From: Microbacterium azadirachtae
Lineage (GTDB): Bacteria; Actinomycetota; Actinomycetes; Actinomycetales; Microbacteriaceae
Reading direction: 5' to 3'
DNA length: 60,635 nucleotides
Assembly: GCF_000956505.1 (NCBI RefSeq)
Contig: NZ_JYIX01000022.1
Location: 1 to 60,635 of the forward strand
Below the pieces are notes generated by a model, which did no database searches, was not told the origin of the DNA, and saw only the letters and a program-made list of their open reading frames with translations. Both the position numbers and the translations under genes were made by a program. The number at the start of each line of letters is the position of its first letter. Positions within the stretch are counted from its first letter, which is position 1. Shown here piece by piece: positions 34,636-46,391 of this stretch.

Positions 34636-35733
34636 TCAGACCCCGGCCGGCACCGCCGACACCGTGCGGTCGATCGTGAACTGGCCGAGCACCCGCGTTC
34701 CGACGTACAGCACGGCGCTCTGGCCCGGTGCGACGCCGTCGAGCGGCTCGTCGGGGACGACCCTGACGCCGTCCTCCGCGATGAAGGCACGCGCGGGAAC
34801 AGGATCGGCATGAGCGCGGATCTGGACCTCGCAGGCGAACTCCTCCGCGGCGGGTGCGGTACCCGCCCACGACCGGCGCTCGCCGGAGATCTCGGCGATC
34901 GCGAGCGCCTCCTTCGGGCCGACGACGACCGTGTTCGAGACCGGGCGGACCTCCAGCACGAACCGGGGCTTGCCGTCGGGTGCGGGCACGCCGAGGCGAA
35001 GCCCCTTGCGCTGACCCACGGTGAACGCGTGCGCGCCGTCGTGCGTGCCCACGACCTCGCCGTCGCGATCGAGGATCTCGCCCTGCTCGGCGCCGACCTT
35101 CTCCGCGAGCCAGCCGCGGGTGTCGCCGTCGGGGATGAAGCAGATGTCGTGGCTGTCCGGCTTCTGCGCGACGCTCAGCCCGCGCTCCGCCGCCTCCGCG
35201 CGCACGAGCGCCTTGGACGGCGTGGATCCGAGCGGGAAGTACGTGTGCGCGAGCTGCTCGGCGTTCAGCACGCCGAGCACGTAGGACTGGTCTTTGGCGG
35301 CGTCGGAGGCGCGATGCAGCTCCAGGCCGCCCTCGCCGTCGACGAGCGTCGCGTAGTGCCCGGTGCACACGGCGTCGAAGCCGAGTTCGATCGCGCGCTC
35401 CAGGAGCGCCGCGAACTTGATCTTCTCGTTGCAGCGCAAGCACGGGTTCGGCGTGCGGCCCGCGCGGTACTCCGCGACGAAGTCGTCGATCACGTCCTCG
35501 CGGAAGCGCTCGGAGAAGTCCCAGACGTAGAACGGGATGCCGAGCAGATCCGCGGCGCGCCGCGCGTCCATCGCGTCCTCGATCGTGCAGCAGCCGCGGC
35601 TTCCGGTGCGCAGGGTGCCACCCGCCCGGGAGAGCGCGAGATGCACGCCCACCACGTCGTGACCGGCCTCGACCGCGCGCGCCGCGGCCACGGCGGAGTC
35701 CACTCCCCCGCTCATCGCCGCCAGAACACGCAT
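34636..35733 (-). CDS. mnmA: tRNA-specific 2-thiouridylase
   Basis: 365 residues. Thiolates U34 of tRNA for Glu, Gln and Lys. PP-loop SGGVDS at residues 8-13 binds ATP; the catalytic Cys98 in [10 protein letters not shown] and Cys198 in [11 protein letters not shown] are both kept. An extra GCC pair near 48-49 is seen. It follows, in the same direction and 43 bases away, the cysteine desulfurase gene which is likely its sulfur donor. ATG is six bases after a TACACT box, so this gene also has its own start and need not rely on the desulfurase transcript. Confidence 0.95.
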   Translation of the reverse strand: MRVLAAMSGGVDSAVAAARAVEAGHDVVGVHLALSRAGGTLRTGSRGCCTIEDAMDARRAADLLGIPFYVWDFSERFREDVIDDFVAEYRAGRTPNPCLRCNEKIKFAALLERAIELGFDAVCTGHYATLVDGEGGLELHRASDAAKDQSYVLGVLNAEQLAHTYFPLGSTPSKALVRAEAAERGLSVAQKPDSHDICFIPDGDTRGWLAEKVGAEQGEILDRDGEVVGTHDGAHAFTVGQRKGLRLGVPAPDGKPRFVLEVRPVSNTVVVGPKEALAIAEISGERRSWAGTAPAAEEFACEVQIRAHADPVPARAFIAEDGVRVVPDEPLDGVAPGQSAVLYVGTRVLGQFTIDRTVSAVPAGV

Positions 35734-35739
35734 GGACCC

Positions 35740-35745
35740 AGTGTA
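35740..35745 (-). promoter_or_regulatory. -10 box of mnmA (leaderless pattern)
   Basis: TACACT on the minus strand, six bases (GGGTCC), then ATG 35733. Confidence 0.5.
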
Positions 35746-35776
35746 CGAGCGGACGGCTGGGCGGGGGCCGGGCGCG

Positions 35777-36949
35777 TCAGCGCACAGCGCCGGAGGCCCG
35801 TGCGTACGCGTCGCCGATCACCGCGAGCACGGCATCCACGTCGCCCTCGGTCGACGTGCGCCCGACCGTGAACCGGATCACGCTGCGCGCCTCGGTCTCG
35901 CTACGGCCGAGCGCCTGCACCACGTGCGAAGGTTCCGCGATGCCGGCCTGGCAAGCGGATCCGGCCGACGCCGAGACCCCGGCCACATCGAGCAGGAACA
36001 GCAGGCTCTCGCTCGGCGCCCCGGGGAACAGCAGGTGAGCATTGCCCGGCAGGCGGCCGGCGGCGTCCGGATCCCCGAGGAGTTCGGCGGAGGGCACCCG
36101 CTCCAGGATCCCGGCGACGAGGCGGTCGCGCAGCGCGCCGAGCCGCGCCGATTCCGAGGCCCGCTCGGCGATGGTGAGCTCTGCGGCGACGGCGAACGCG
36201 GCGGCGCCGGCGACGTCCTGCGTGCCGGAGCGGAGACCGCGCTGCTGACCGCCGCCGTGCAGCAGCGGCGCGAGGCGTGCGGTGCGGGCCACGACGAGCG
36301 CCCCCGTGCCCGTGGGGGCGCCGATCTTGTGCCCGGCGACGCTGAGCGCGACGAGACCTGCCCCGGCCGGCGCGTCGCCGCGGAGCACCGCGAACGAGAG
36401 CGGCAGGTGGCCGAAGGCGGCGACGGCATCCAGGTGCAGGGGAACACGCGCGGCGGCCGCCGACGCGGCGAGCGCGGCGGCGTCGTTGACGGTGCCGACC
36501 TCGTTGTTCGCCATCAGCGCGGTGGCCACGCCCACGCCGTCCGACGCGACCTTCGCCGCGAAGGCGTCGACCGGGATCCGCCCGACGGCGTCGAGCCCGA
36601 CGGCGATCACCCTGGCGCCGTCCGCGGCGAGCGCGGCGACCGTGTCGAGCGTCGCGTGGTGCTCCCCGTCGGGAAGCAGGATCGCATCGCTCCCCTCCGG
36701 GCGGGACCGCCACAGACCCTGCACGGCGAGGTTCACCGACTCCGTGCCGCCCGAGGTGAGGACGACCTCGATCGGGTCGCACCCCAGCATCGCCGCGAGC
36801 CGCTCCCTGGACTCCTCCAGGATGCGGCGCGCCTGCTGCCCCGCGCCGTGCGTCGAGGAGGCGTTGCCCGTCGCCCTGGCGACGCGCAGCCACTCGTCGG
36901 CGGCCTCCGGCCGCAGGTCCGTCGTGGCGGCATGATCCAGGTAATGCAC
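35777..36949 (-). CDS. Cysteine desulfurase (NifS/IscS-like)
   Basis: 390 residues. PLP enzyme that takes sulfur from cysteine. Schiff-base Lys208 is in [16 protein letters not shown], and the persulfide Cys333 lies in [11 protein letters not shown], a short loop typical of the class-I IscS/NifS branch. The N-terminus [10 protein letters not shown] with GTG start at 36949 aligns with the family (usually MxYLDNAATT), so longer frames upstream are rejected. Neighbouring mnmA suggests it acts in tRNA thiolation, as in the known YrvO-MnmA pair of Bacillus; a wider role in Fe-S assembly cannot be excluded. Confidence 0.93.
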   Translation of the reverse strand: MHYLDHAATTDLRPEAADEWLRVARATGNASSTHGAGQQARRILEESRERLAAMLGCDPIEVVLTSGGTESVNLAVQGLWRSRPEGSDAILLPDGEHHATLDTVAALAADGARVIAVGLDAVGRIPVDAFAAKVASDGVGVATALMANNEVGTVNDAAALAASAAAARVPLHLDAVAAFGHLPLSFAVLRGDAPAGAGLVALSVAGHKIGAPTGTGALVVARTARLAPLLHGGGQQRGLRSGTQDVAGAAAFAVAAELTIAERASESARLGALRDRLVAGILERVPSAELLGDPDAAGRLPGNAHLLFPGAPSESLLFLLDVAGVSASAGSACQAGIAEPSHVVQALGRSETEARSVIRFTVGRTSTEGDVDAVLAVIGDAYARASGAVR

Positions 36950-37036
36950 CCCACCACTCTCGCACTTCGCGCGGGGATGGGACTCGGTGGCACGGATCGC
37001 GGTACGCCGTGGCAGCCCGACCGGCCGGCACCGCGA

Positions 37037-37042
37037 TATTCT
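37037..37042 (+). promoter_or_regulatory. -10 box of glgX (leaderless pattern)
   Basis: TATTCT, seven bases, then ATG 37050. Confidence 0.45.
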
Positions 37043-37049
37043 TTCCCTC

Positions 37050-39149
37050 ATGTGTCCGCACGCGATAGAGGTCGAGACGCCGGTATCCGACGGCGAGGGC
37101 TGCGCCCTGTGCAGCGCGTCCCTGGACGACCTCGGCGTCCGCCTTCACGACGGGGTCGCCACGCTGCGCGTCTGGTCGCAGAACGCGTCCGCGATCGAGC
37201 TCGTGATCTTCGATGAGACCGATCTGGACTGGGAGACCGCTCAGCTCGCGCTCGAGCGCCGCCCCGGCGGCGTGTGGGAGATCACCACGGAGCTCCTCAA
37301 GCCCGGGACCCGTTACGCGCTGCGCGTCGACGGCGCGCACAGCCCCGGCAACACGTTCAACCCGGAGACCCTGCTGCTGGATCCCTATGCCAGGGGCCTC
37401 GCGCAGGGCGACGGCTACGAGGAGTGGCGCTCTGTCGTCATCGAGGACGGCTTCGACTGGGGCGGCGTCGCCAAGCCGCAGACGTCCCTCGACCGCTCCG
37501 TGATCTACGAGGGTCACGTCAAGGGACTCACCAAGCGCCACCCCGGAGTGCCGCCGGCGCTGCACGGCACATACGCCGGCGTCGCGCACCCCGCGATGAT
37601 CGAGTACTACCGCGAACTCGGGATCACCGCCGTCGAGCTGCTGCCCGTGCAGGCGTTCGCCTCCGAGCCGCGGCTGCTGGACAGGGGCCTGTCGAACTAC
37701 TGGGGCTACAACACCCTGAACTTCTTCACGCCGCATGCGGCGTACGCGACCGAGGATTCGCGCAAGGAGGGCCCGGAGGCGGTCCTGCGCGAGTTCAAGG
37801 GCATGGTGAAGCTGCTGCACGAGGCCGGCCTCGAGGTGATCCTCGACGTCGTGTACAACCACACGAACGAGGAGGGCATCGGCGGCCCTCGGACCAGCCT
37901 GCGCGGGATCGACAACGCCCTCTACTACCGCCAGCAGGAGGACGGCAGCTACATCGACACGACGGGCTGCGGGAACACCCTGGACACCGCGACGCCCGCC
38001 GCCGCGCGCCTCGTGCTGGACTCGCTGCGCTACTGGACCACGGAGATGCAGATCGACGGGTTCCGCTTCGATCTCGCCACCGCGCTCGGCCGTGACGCCG
38101 CGAACTCGTACGACCCGCAGCATCCGCTGCTGCACGCGATCAGGACGGATCCGGTCCTCGCCGACGCGAAGATCATCGCGGAGCCCTGGGACGTGGGCTT
38201 CGGTGGCTGGCAGACGGGGAACTTCCCGACCGGCTGGAGCGAGTGGAACGATCGCTATCGCGACCGCGTCCGCAACTTCTGGCTCAGCGACATCGACTAT
38301 GCCCGCCGCGCCTCGGCGCCGACCGGCATCGGCGGGTTCGCGAATCGGCTCGCCGGATCGGCGAACACCTTCAGCGACGAGCGGGGCCCGCTCGCGAGCA
38401 TCAACTTCGTCACCGCGCACGACGGCTTCACCCTGAGCGACCTGGTCTCCTACGACGTCAAGCACAACGAGGCCAACGGCGAGGGAAACCACGACGGCGC
38501 CGACATGAACCGCTCGTTCAACCACGGCGCAGAGGGGCCGACGGACGATCCGGTCATCCTCGCGGCGCGGCGCAAGGCCATGCGCAACCTTCTCGGCACG
38601 CTCCTGTTCTCGGCCGGGGTGCCGATGCTCACCGCGGGCGACGAGTTCGGGCGCACCCAGCGCGGCAACAACAACGCGTACTGCCAGGACTCCGCGATCA
38701 GCTGGCTCAACTGGGATCACGAGCCGTGGCAGCAGGACCTGTTCGCGCATGCCTCGCTGCTGACTCGGCTGCGCGAGGAGAACCCTGCTCTGCGCCCGCT
38801 CCGCTACGCCCGGCTCGGCGAGCACATCCCGAACGCCTCGGTCATGGACTGGTACGACCAGGACGGCGAGACGATGGAGGTCGAGCAGTGGAACGACCCC
38901 CGCAACCGCACCCTGCAGTACGTCGCATCGTCGACGCCGGACAAAGAGGCCTTCAACCGGATCCTGCTCGTCGTGCACGGCACCGAATCGCCGATCGACG
39001 TCCGGCTGCCGGAGATCGACGGCGTGTCGCGCTACGTCGCGCTGTGGTCGAGCGCGGAGGAGCGCCCCTCGCCGGTCGAGACGGTGCATCGGCCGGGCGA
39101 CGTGCTCGCCCTTCCCGGCACCTCGATGCGACTGTTCCGCGCGGAGTGA
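37050..39149 (+). CDS. glgX: Glycogen debranching enzyme (isoamylase-type)
   Basis: 699 residues. Hydrolyses alpha-1,6 branches of glycogen or alpha-glucan. The CBM48 N-terminal domain (VRLHDGVATLRVWSQNASAI) is followed by the GH13 barrel: VILDVVYNHTNEE, nucleophile Asp341 in DGFRFDLATALG, acid Glu in KIIAEPWD, FVTAHDGFTL. The first 21 residues, MCPHAIEVETPVSDGEGCAL plus Cys, contain three Cys and one His not expected in the family; they may be a small metal-binding or disordered extension, and a downstream start is possible. It heads a glgX-glgE-glgB group. Confidence 0.93.
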   Translation: MCPHAIEVETPVSDGEGCALCSASLDDLGVRLHDGVATLRVWSQNASAIELVIFDETDLDWETAQLALERRPGGVWEITTELLKPGTRYALRVDGAHSPGNTFNPETLLLDPYARGLAQGDGYEEWRSVVIEDGFDWGGVAKPQTSLDRSVIYEGHVKGLTKRHPGVPPALHGTYAGVAHPAMIEYYRELGITAVELLPVQAFASEPRLLDRGLSNYWGYNTLNFFTPHAAYATEDSRKEGPEAVLREFKGMVKLLHEAGLEVILDVVYNHTNEEGIGGPRTSLRGIDNALYYRQQEDGSYIDTTGCGNTLDTATPAAARLVLDSLRYWTTEMQIDGFRFDLATALGRDAANSYDPQHPLLHAIRTDPVLADAKIIAEPWDVGFGGWQTGNFPTGWSEWNDRYRDRVRNFWLSDIDYARRASAPTGIGGFANRLAGSANTFSDERGPLASINFVTAHDGFTLSDLVSYDVKHNEANGEGNHDGADMNRSFNHGAEGPTDDPVILAARRKAMRNLLGTLLFSAGVPMLTAGDEFGRTQRGNNNAYCQDSAISWLNWDHEPWQQDLFAHASLLTRLREENPALRPLRYARLGEHIPNASVMDWYDQDGETMEVEQWNDPRNRTLQYVASSTPDKEAFNRILLVVHGTESPIDVRLPEIDGVSRYVALWSSAEERPSPVETVHRPGDVLALPGTSMRLFRAE

Positions 39150-39183
39150 CCCGCCCGTTACCTCTTCCGACCTCGGAGAGCGG

Positions 39184-39189
39184 TAGGTT
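39184..39189 (+). promoter_or_regulatory. -10 box of glgE (leaderless pattern)
   Basis: TAGGTT, six bases, then GTG 39196. It lies within the 46-base gap after glgX and gives glgE-glgB an additional start. Confidence 0.5.
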
Positions 39190-39195
39190 CAGGGT

Positions 39196-41273
39196 GTGTC
39201 CGAACGAACCGCCGCACAGCCCTCGTCCGATGCTCTCCGCAGCACCGCCCAGATCCCGGTGCGCGCACTGCCCGACGTCGATGCGGCGGACGCGCAGACC
39301 ACCCGCATCCCGCTCGCGGATCCTTCCCCCGCGGCCCCTGAGGGCTTCCACCCGAAGGCCTTCTCCGGCGAGGTGATCCCGTTCCGGGTCGTGGCCTTCC
39401 GCGAGGGGCACGACCTCATCGGCGTGCACCTGCGGCTGCGCACCCCGAACCATCAGGAGAGCCTGCACCGGCTGACCCCGCTCGGCGACGGCACCGATCG
39501 CTGGCAGGTCGATGTCGCGCTCGACGAGACCAACGCGTGGACGTTCCGCTTCGAGGCGTTCGCGGACGAGTTCGCCACCTGGGCCCACGCCGCAGAGCTG
39601 AAGATCGCCGCCGGTGTGGACGTCGAGGTGATGCGCGCCCTCGGTGCGGACCTGCTCGGACGCGCCGCGAAGGACAAGTCCCGTCCCAAGCCGGAGCGCA
39701 AGCGGCTCGCGGCGGTGGCGGAGGGACTGCGCTCCCCCGACGGGACCGCGGAGGATGCGCTCGCCGTCGCGACCGACCAGGAGCTCGCCGCCCTCTTCGC
39801 GGACCGCCCGCTCACCGCACTCGACTCCGCCACGGCGTGGCAGACGGTCCTGGTCGAGCGCACGATCGCCGGCGCCGCGGCCTGGTACGAGTTCTTCCCG
39901 CGCTCGGAGGGCGCGGTGCGCGAGACGGACGGCACGATCGCGAGCGGCACCTTCGAGACCGCCGCCGAGCGTCTCCCCGCTGTCGCGGCGATGGGCTTCG
40001 ACGTGCTGTACCTCCCGCCGATCCACCCGATCGGACGGCTCAACCGCAAGGGACCGAACAACACGCTCACCGCCGGCCCCGCCGATCCCGGATCGCCGTG
40101 GGCGGTCGGCGCCGCGGAGGGCGGGCACGACGCCGTGCATCCCGACCTCGGGACCCTCGCCGACTTCCGCGCCTTCGTGAAGAAGGCGAACGCGCTCGGC
40201 CTCGAGGTGGCCCTCGACCTCGCGCTGCAGGCGGCCCCGGACCACCCCTGGGTCATCACGCACCCGGAGTGGTTCACGGAGCTCCCGGACGGCACGATCG
40301 CGTACGCGGAGAACCCGCCGAAGAAGTACCAGGATATCTACCCGCTGAACTTCGACCGGGATCCGGTGGGCCTCTACACCGAGGTGCTGCGGATCGTCGA
40401 GCACTGGATCGCGCAGGGCGTGTCGATCTTCCGCGTCGACAACCCGCACACCAAGCCGCTGCGGTTCTGGGAGTGGCTGATCCGCACCGTCAACACCAAG
40501 CATCCCGACGTGGTCTTCCTGGCCGAGGCGTTCACCCGCCCCGCGCCGATGCGGGGGCTCGCCGCGGTCGGGTTCCAGCAGAGCTACAGCTACTTCACCT
40601 GGCGCAACACCAAGGCGGAGCTCGAGGAGTTCCTGCTCTCCGTGTCGCAGGAGACGGCCGACTACATGCGCCCGAACCTGTTCGTGAACACCCCGGACAT
40701 CCTCACCGAGTACCTGCAGTTCGGCGGGCGCGCGGCGTACCGGATCCGGGCCGCCATCGCCGCGACGGGTGCGCCGCTCTACGGCGTCTACGCCGGCTAC
40801 GAGCTGTACGAGAACGTGGCCCGTCCCGGTTCCGAGGAGAACATCGACAACGAGAAGTACGAGTACAAGCTGCGCGACTGGGCGAAGGCCGAGGCGGAGG
40901 GGCGCTCGCTCGCTCCCTACCTCACCCGCCTCAACGAGATCCGCCGCGCGCACCCTGCACTGCGGCAGCTGCGCAACCTGCAGCTGCACTGGAGCGACGA
41001 CGACGCGGTCCTGGTGTTCTCCAAGCACCTGGACGCGCCCTTCACCGGCACGGACTCCGGCGACACGATCATCGTCGTCGCGAACGTCGACCCGCACTCG
41101 GTGCGGCAGACCACCGTGCATCTCGACACCCTCGCGTGGGGCATCGAGCCCGGAACGGCGTACGAGGTCGAGGACCTCGTCACCGGATCCGTCTGGACCT
41201 GGACGGATCACAATTTCGTGCGCCTGGACGCCTTCACGGAGCCGGTGCACATCCTCCATGTGAAGGGGCAGCC

Positions 41274-41277
<4 letters not shown>
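39196..41277 (+). CDS. glgE: Maltosyltransferase GlgE
   Basis: 693 residues. Elongates alpha-1,4-glucan using maltose-1-phosphate, the last step of the GlgE pathway that begins from trehalose (TreS, Pep2) or GlgM. GH13_3 signatures: AAWYEFFPRSEG, VLYLPPIHPIGR, nucleophile Asp415 in SIFRVDNPHTKPLRFWEW and acid Glu444 in VFLAEAFTRP. GTG start. No treS, pep2 or glgM is in the window, so the source of maltose-1-phosphate must be elsewhere. Overlaps glgB by four bases. Confidence 0.95.
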
Positions 41278-43472
<2,195 letters not shown>

Positions 43473-43527
43473 GACGATTCCGCCGGTGCCGACACTCATA
43501 GGGTGAGAGACACCGAACGGAGCCGGC

Positions 43528-44088
43528 ATGGCACACGATGCACACGACAGGACGCTCGTCGCGCGCGCTGCGGCGGGGAGCGAGAGCGCCTTCCGCACGC
43601 TGTACCGCGCCTACGTCCGCCCGGTCTACTGGATTGCGTACGGCATCCTCGGGGATGCCGGCGACGCCGAGGATGTGACCCAGGAGGCCTTCGTAGTCGC
43701 CTGGCGGAAGCTTCCCGGCCTGGAGCTCGCGAGCGATTCGCTGCTGCCCTGGCTGGCGACGATCTGCCGGTTCCAGGCGGCCAACCGCCTGCGCCGCCGC
43801 CAGCGCGATGCGGCGCACACCGCCGAGGGCGTCGACGAGCTGCTCCCCGCACTGATCGATGTCGAGCAGCAGGTGATCGCCACCGAGCTCGCCGACAGGA
43901 TCGCCGCAGAGCTCGACGGGATGACCGTGCTCGACCGGGAGATCTTCCGGTTGTGCGCGACCGAGGGCTGGGACTACCGGGCCGCGGCCGCAGAGCTCGG
44001 CGTCGGGCACGGCGTCGTCCGCAACCGTCTCTCCCGCGTGCGCACCCGCCTGCGCGGCGCTGTGACCGAAACGGAGCCCGCATCATGA
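43528..44088 (+). CDS. ECF-type RNA polymerase sigma factor
   Basis: 186 residues. Sigma-2 region: AFRTLYRAYVRPVYWIAYGI, GDAEDVTQEAFVVAWRKLPG; sigma-4: LDGMTVLDREIFRLCATEG, WDYRAAAAELGVGHGVVRNR. Its stop overlaps the ATG of a membrane protein (44085), the usual place of an anti-sigma factor. Recognition sequence unknown; an upstream TAGGGT box at about 43499 is separated from ATG by a leader with CGGAGCC. Confidence 0.92.
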   Translation: MAHDAHDRTLVARAAAGSESAFRTLYRAYVRPVYWIAYGILGDAGDAEDVTQEAFVVAWRKLPGLELASDSLLPWLATICRFQAANRLRRRQRDAAHTAEGVDELLPALIDVEQQVIATELADRIAAELDGMTVLDREIFRLCATEGWDYRAAAAELGVGHGVVRNRLSRVRTRLRGAVTETEPAS

Positions 44089-45215
44089 CCACGACCCCCA
44101 CGGGCCTTCCCCCGCTGAGCGACGACACGGTCGACCGCATCGAGGAGGCCGTCTTCGCGCAGATCGCCGAGGAGCGCGACACGGAGCGCGCCCACACCGC
44201 ACTCACCCGCCGGCGCGCGCGCCGACGCGGCTGGCTGACCGCGGGCGGCGTCGCGGCGGCGTTCGCGGTGGGAGTGCTGGTCACGCCGGCGATCCTGAAC
44301 GCCACCGGTGCCGCGTCCTCCGGTTCCTCGGCCGCCAGTGCGCCCTACGACACGACGCCGAGACCGCAGTCGCTCTCCGGGGTGGCGAAGGACATGGCGC
44401 CGAGCTCCGGCGGCGCCGCGTCCTCCGCGGGCGGCTCTGCGCCGTCGACGAACGAGGCGCGGGACGTGATCCGCACCGGATCCGCCACCGTGCAGGTCGA
44501 CGACGTGCGCAAGGCCGCCGATGCCCTGGCCGCTCTCGCCAAGAAGCATGGCGGTTTCGTGGAGAGCCAGCAGATCGGCTCCGCCCAGGGACCTGTGGCG
44601 ACCGATGGCGGGATCGTCCCTCCGCCGTCCGGAGACGGCTGGGTGACCCTGCGGGTCCCTGTCGCGGACCTCGACGCCGTGATGGACGCGCTGCGGGAAC
44701 AGGGCACGGTGCTGGCGACCTCGATCGGCACGAACGACGTGACCACGGCGACGACCGATCTGCGCGCGCAGATCGACTCGCTGACGGCGTCCGTCACGCG
44801 CCTGACCCAGCTGATGTCCCAGGCCACCTCGGTCTCGGATCTGCTCACGGCCGAGACGGCGCTCACCGACCGCCAGTCCCAGCTGCAGTCGGCGCAGCAG
44901 CAGCTGAAGGACCTCGAGTCCCAGGTCGCGATGTCCTCCGTGCAGGTGACGCTCGTGCGCGAGGCTCCGGCGGCGGCTGATCCGGCAGGCTTCGGCGACG
45001 GTCTCGCCGCAGGCTGGAAGGGACTCATCGTGTCCCTCAACGCCCTCGTGATCGCCCTCGGATTCCTGCTTCCCTGGCTGGCTCTCGCGCTCGTCGTGGC
45101 GCTCATCGTGTGGGCGATCGTGCGGACGCGCCGTGCTCGGCGCACCCGCCGTGCCATCGCCGGGAGCATGCAGGCCGCGGAGACCGAGCCCGAGCCCGAG
45201 CCTCAGAAACCGTAG
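44085..45215 (+). CDS. DUF4349 membrane protein, probable anti-sigma-like partner
   Basis: 376 residues. The cytosolic N-terminus (LSDDTVDRIEEAVFAQIAEE, DTERAHTALTRRRARRRGW) precedes a first membrane helix (LTAGGVAAAFAVGVLVTPAI), then a ~180-residue outer part with the DUF4349 pattern (VIRTGSATVQVDDVRKAADA, GGFVESQQIG, VPVADLDAVMDALREQGTV), a coiled coil of about 50 residues rich in Gln/Ser (LTDRQSQLQSAQQQLKDLES) and a second membrane helix near 330-350. Four-base overlap with the sigma gene supports joint regulation. The N-terminal tail could hold the sigma factor. The last 13 bases overlap the end of trpS on the other strand. Confidence 0.82.
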   Translation: MTTTPTGLPPLSDDTVDRIEEAVFAQIAEERDTERAHTALTRRRARRRGWLTAGGVAAAFAVGVLVTPAILNATGAASSGSSAASAPYDTTPRPQSLSGVAKDMAPSSGGAASSAGGSAPSTNEARDVIRTGSATVQVDDVRKAADALAALAKKHGGFVESQQIGSAQGPVATDGGIVPPPSGDGWVTLRVPVADLDAVMDALREQGTVLATSIGTNDVTTATTDLRAQIDSLTASVTRLTQLMSQATSVSDLLTAETALTDRQSQLQSAQQQLKDLESQVAMSSVQVTLVREAPAAADPAGFGDGLAAGWKGLIVSLNALVIALGFLLPWLALALVVALIVWAIVRTRRARRTRRAIAGSMQAAETEPEPEPQKP

Positions 45216-46243
45216 CGCATCCCCATCGCGGCGCGGACCTCGTCGAGGGTGTCGACGGCGATCCCGCGGGCGCGCGCATTGCCCGCGCGGATCGCCGCGG
45301 CGGCGTCCTCCGCCGAGATCCGCGCTCGGCGCTCCCTGTGCGCGCGCAGGAAGTCGTTGACGGCGGTCGTGGTGACGCGCTTCAGCTCGGCCGACCCTCC
45401 CGCGCCGATCCGGGTCGCGACCTCCTCCGGGGCGACGCCCAGACAGGTGGCGGCCGTCGTGAGGAGGCCGGCGACCCCGGGACGGCGCTCGGGGTCGTAC
45501 GCGATGAGCCGTTCCGAGTCCGTGCGTGCGCGACGGATCGCGAGCGCCGTCTCCTCCTCGCTCATCCCGAGGGCGATCCCGTTCCCGTGGCTCTTCGACA
45601 TCTTCCTGCCGTCCAGCCCCGGCAGCTCTGGCGAGTCCGTCACGAGCCCTTCCGGCACCGGGAAGACCGCCCCGTACCGCTCGTTGAAGCGTCGGGCCAC
45701 GGTGCGGGTCATCTCGACGTGCGGGAGGTTGTCCTTGCCGACCGGCACGAGCGTCCCCTTGCAGAACAGGATGTCGGCCGCCTGATGCACGGGGTAGGTC
45801 AGCAGCAGTCCGCCGAGCGCTCGCCCCGAGTCCTGCGCCTCCGCCTTCACCGTGGGGTTTCGGTGGAGCTCGGCCTCGGTCACGAGGCTGAGGAACGGCA
45901 GCAGCAGCTGATTCAGCTCCGGGATCGACGAGTGCGTGAAGAACACCGTGCGCTCAGGATCGAGGCCCGCCGCGAGGTTGTCGCGCACGGCCTCGACGAT
46001 GTTCTCGCGGACCTCTCCCGGGCTCTCCCGGTCCGTGATCACCTGATAGTCGGCGAGCACGACGAAGGTCTCGACACCTGCGGTCTGCAGGCGCACGCGC
46101 TCGAGGATCGTGCCGAACAGGTGGCCGAGATGCAGGCGCCCGGTGGGGCGCTCCCCCGTCAGGATCCGATGCTGTTCCGGGTGCGCGGCGATCTCGGATC
46201 GCAGCCGCATCATGCGGGCGGTCGTCGCGGTGAAGGTGTCCAT
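45203..46243 (-). CDS. trpS: Tryptophanyl-tRNA synthetase (attenuator-controlled)
   Basis: 346 residues, class Ic. The HIGH motif is HLGH (residues 38-41, in TGRLHLGHLFGT), the flexible loop is KMSKS (214-218), and QAADILF, PVGKDNLPHVEMTR follow class rules. ATG 46243 follows TGGAG by six bases; residues encoded upstream do not fit. Transcription is preceded by a Trp-rich leader peptide and competing hairpins, as in the auxiliary TrpRS of Streptomyces. Whether it is the only TrpRS in the cell or a second, regulated one cannot be seen from this window. The 3' end overlaps the DUF4349 gene by 13 bases. Confidence 0.95.
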   Translation of the reverse strand: MDTFTATTARMMRLRSEIAAHPEQHRILTGERPTGRLHLGHLFGTILERVRLQTAGVETFVVLADYQVITDRESPGEVRENIVEAVRDNLAAGLDPERTVFFTHSSIPELNQLLLPFLSLVTEAELHRNPTVKAEAQDSGRALGGLLLTYPVHQAADILFCKGTLVPVGKDNLPHVEMTRTVARRFNERYGAVFPVPEGLVTDSPELPGLDGRKMSKSHGNGIALGMSEEETALAIRRARTDSERLIAYDPERRPGVAGLLTTAATCLGVAPEEVATRIGAGGSAELKRVTTTAVNDFLRAHRERRARISAEDAAAAIRAGNARARGIAVDTLDEVRAAMGMRYGF

Positions 46244-46292
46244 GTCTGCTCCAGGGGTCGGGAGCCGCACGGATGCACTGCGCACATGAGGA

Positions 46293-46317
46293 ACGCGGGC
46301 CGCCATGCAGCCCGCGT
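46293..46317 (-). terminator. Attenuator hairpin (3:4) of trpS leader
   Basis: ACGCGGGC pairs with GCCCGCGT, extended by T-G and two GC pairs around an ATG loop, eleven pairs in all. The T tract is weak (TTCCTCAT). Its left arm can instead pair with the strand that follows the leader stop, so the hairpin forms or not depending on ribosome position. Confidence 0.7.
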
Positions 46318-46337
46318 GAATGAGAGGTCGTCCGTTG

Positions 46338-46360
46338 CGCGTGCGGCTGCTAGAGCAGCC
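46338..46360 (-). promoter_or_regulatory. Leader segments 1 and 2 of the trpS attenuator
   Basis: GGCTGCT (46354-46360, over Trp codon 3 and Leu codons) and AGCAGCC (46345-46351) form a perfect GGCTGCTCTAGCAGCC hairpin (1:2). The same AGCAGCCGCACGCG strand also matches the 5' arm ACGCGGGCTGC of the terminator (2:3). A ribosome stalled on the Trp codons would cover segment 1 and free segment 2. Confidence 0.75.
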
Positions 46361-46385
46361 ACCACCAGGAGTTCTTCACGCGCAT
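46350..46385 (-). CDS. Trp leader peptide MRVKNSWWWLL
   Basis: An 11-residue peptide with three consecutive TGG codons followed by CTG CTC TAG, located 107 bases upstream of trpS. Trp codons are the rarest in the genome, so three in a row in so short a frame is a strong sign of ribosome-mediated attenuation. It is too short to appear in standard gene calls. Confidence 0.88.
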   Translation of the reverse strand: MRVKNSWWWLL

Positions 46386-46391
46386 GGGACC

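Noticed and set aside
36950..37051. Longer N-terminus for the cysteine desulfurase
   Set aside because: The upstream residues (MRERISRCRPVG) do not match the family, which begins with [10 protein letters not shown] here.
35901..39089. A 1062-codon minus-strand frame across the desulfurase and glgX
   Set aside because: Antisense shadow of two well-recognised genes; no recognisable domain.
46244..46349. T-box riboswitch upstream of trpS
   Set aside because: No T-box sequence or specifier loop is visible; the Trp-rich leader peptide and competing hairpins explain the region.
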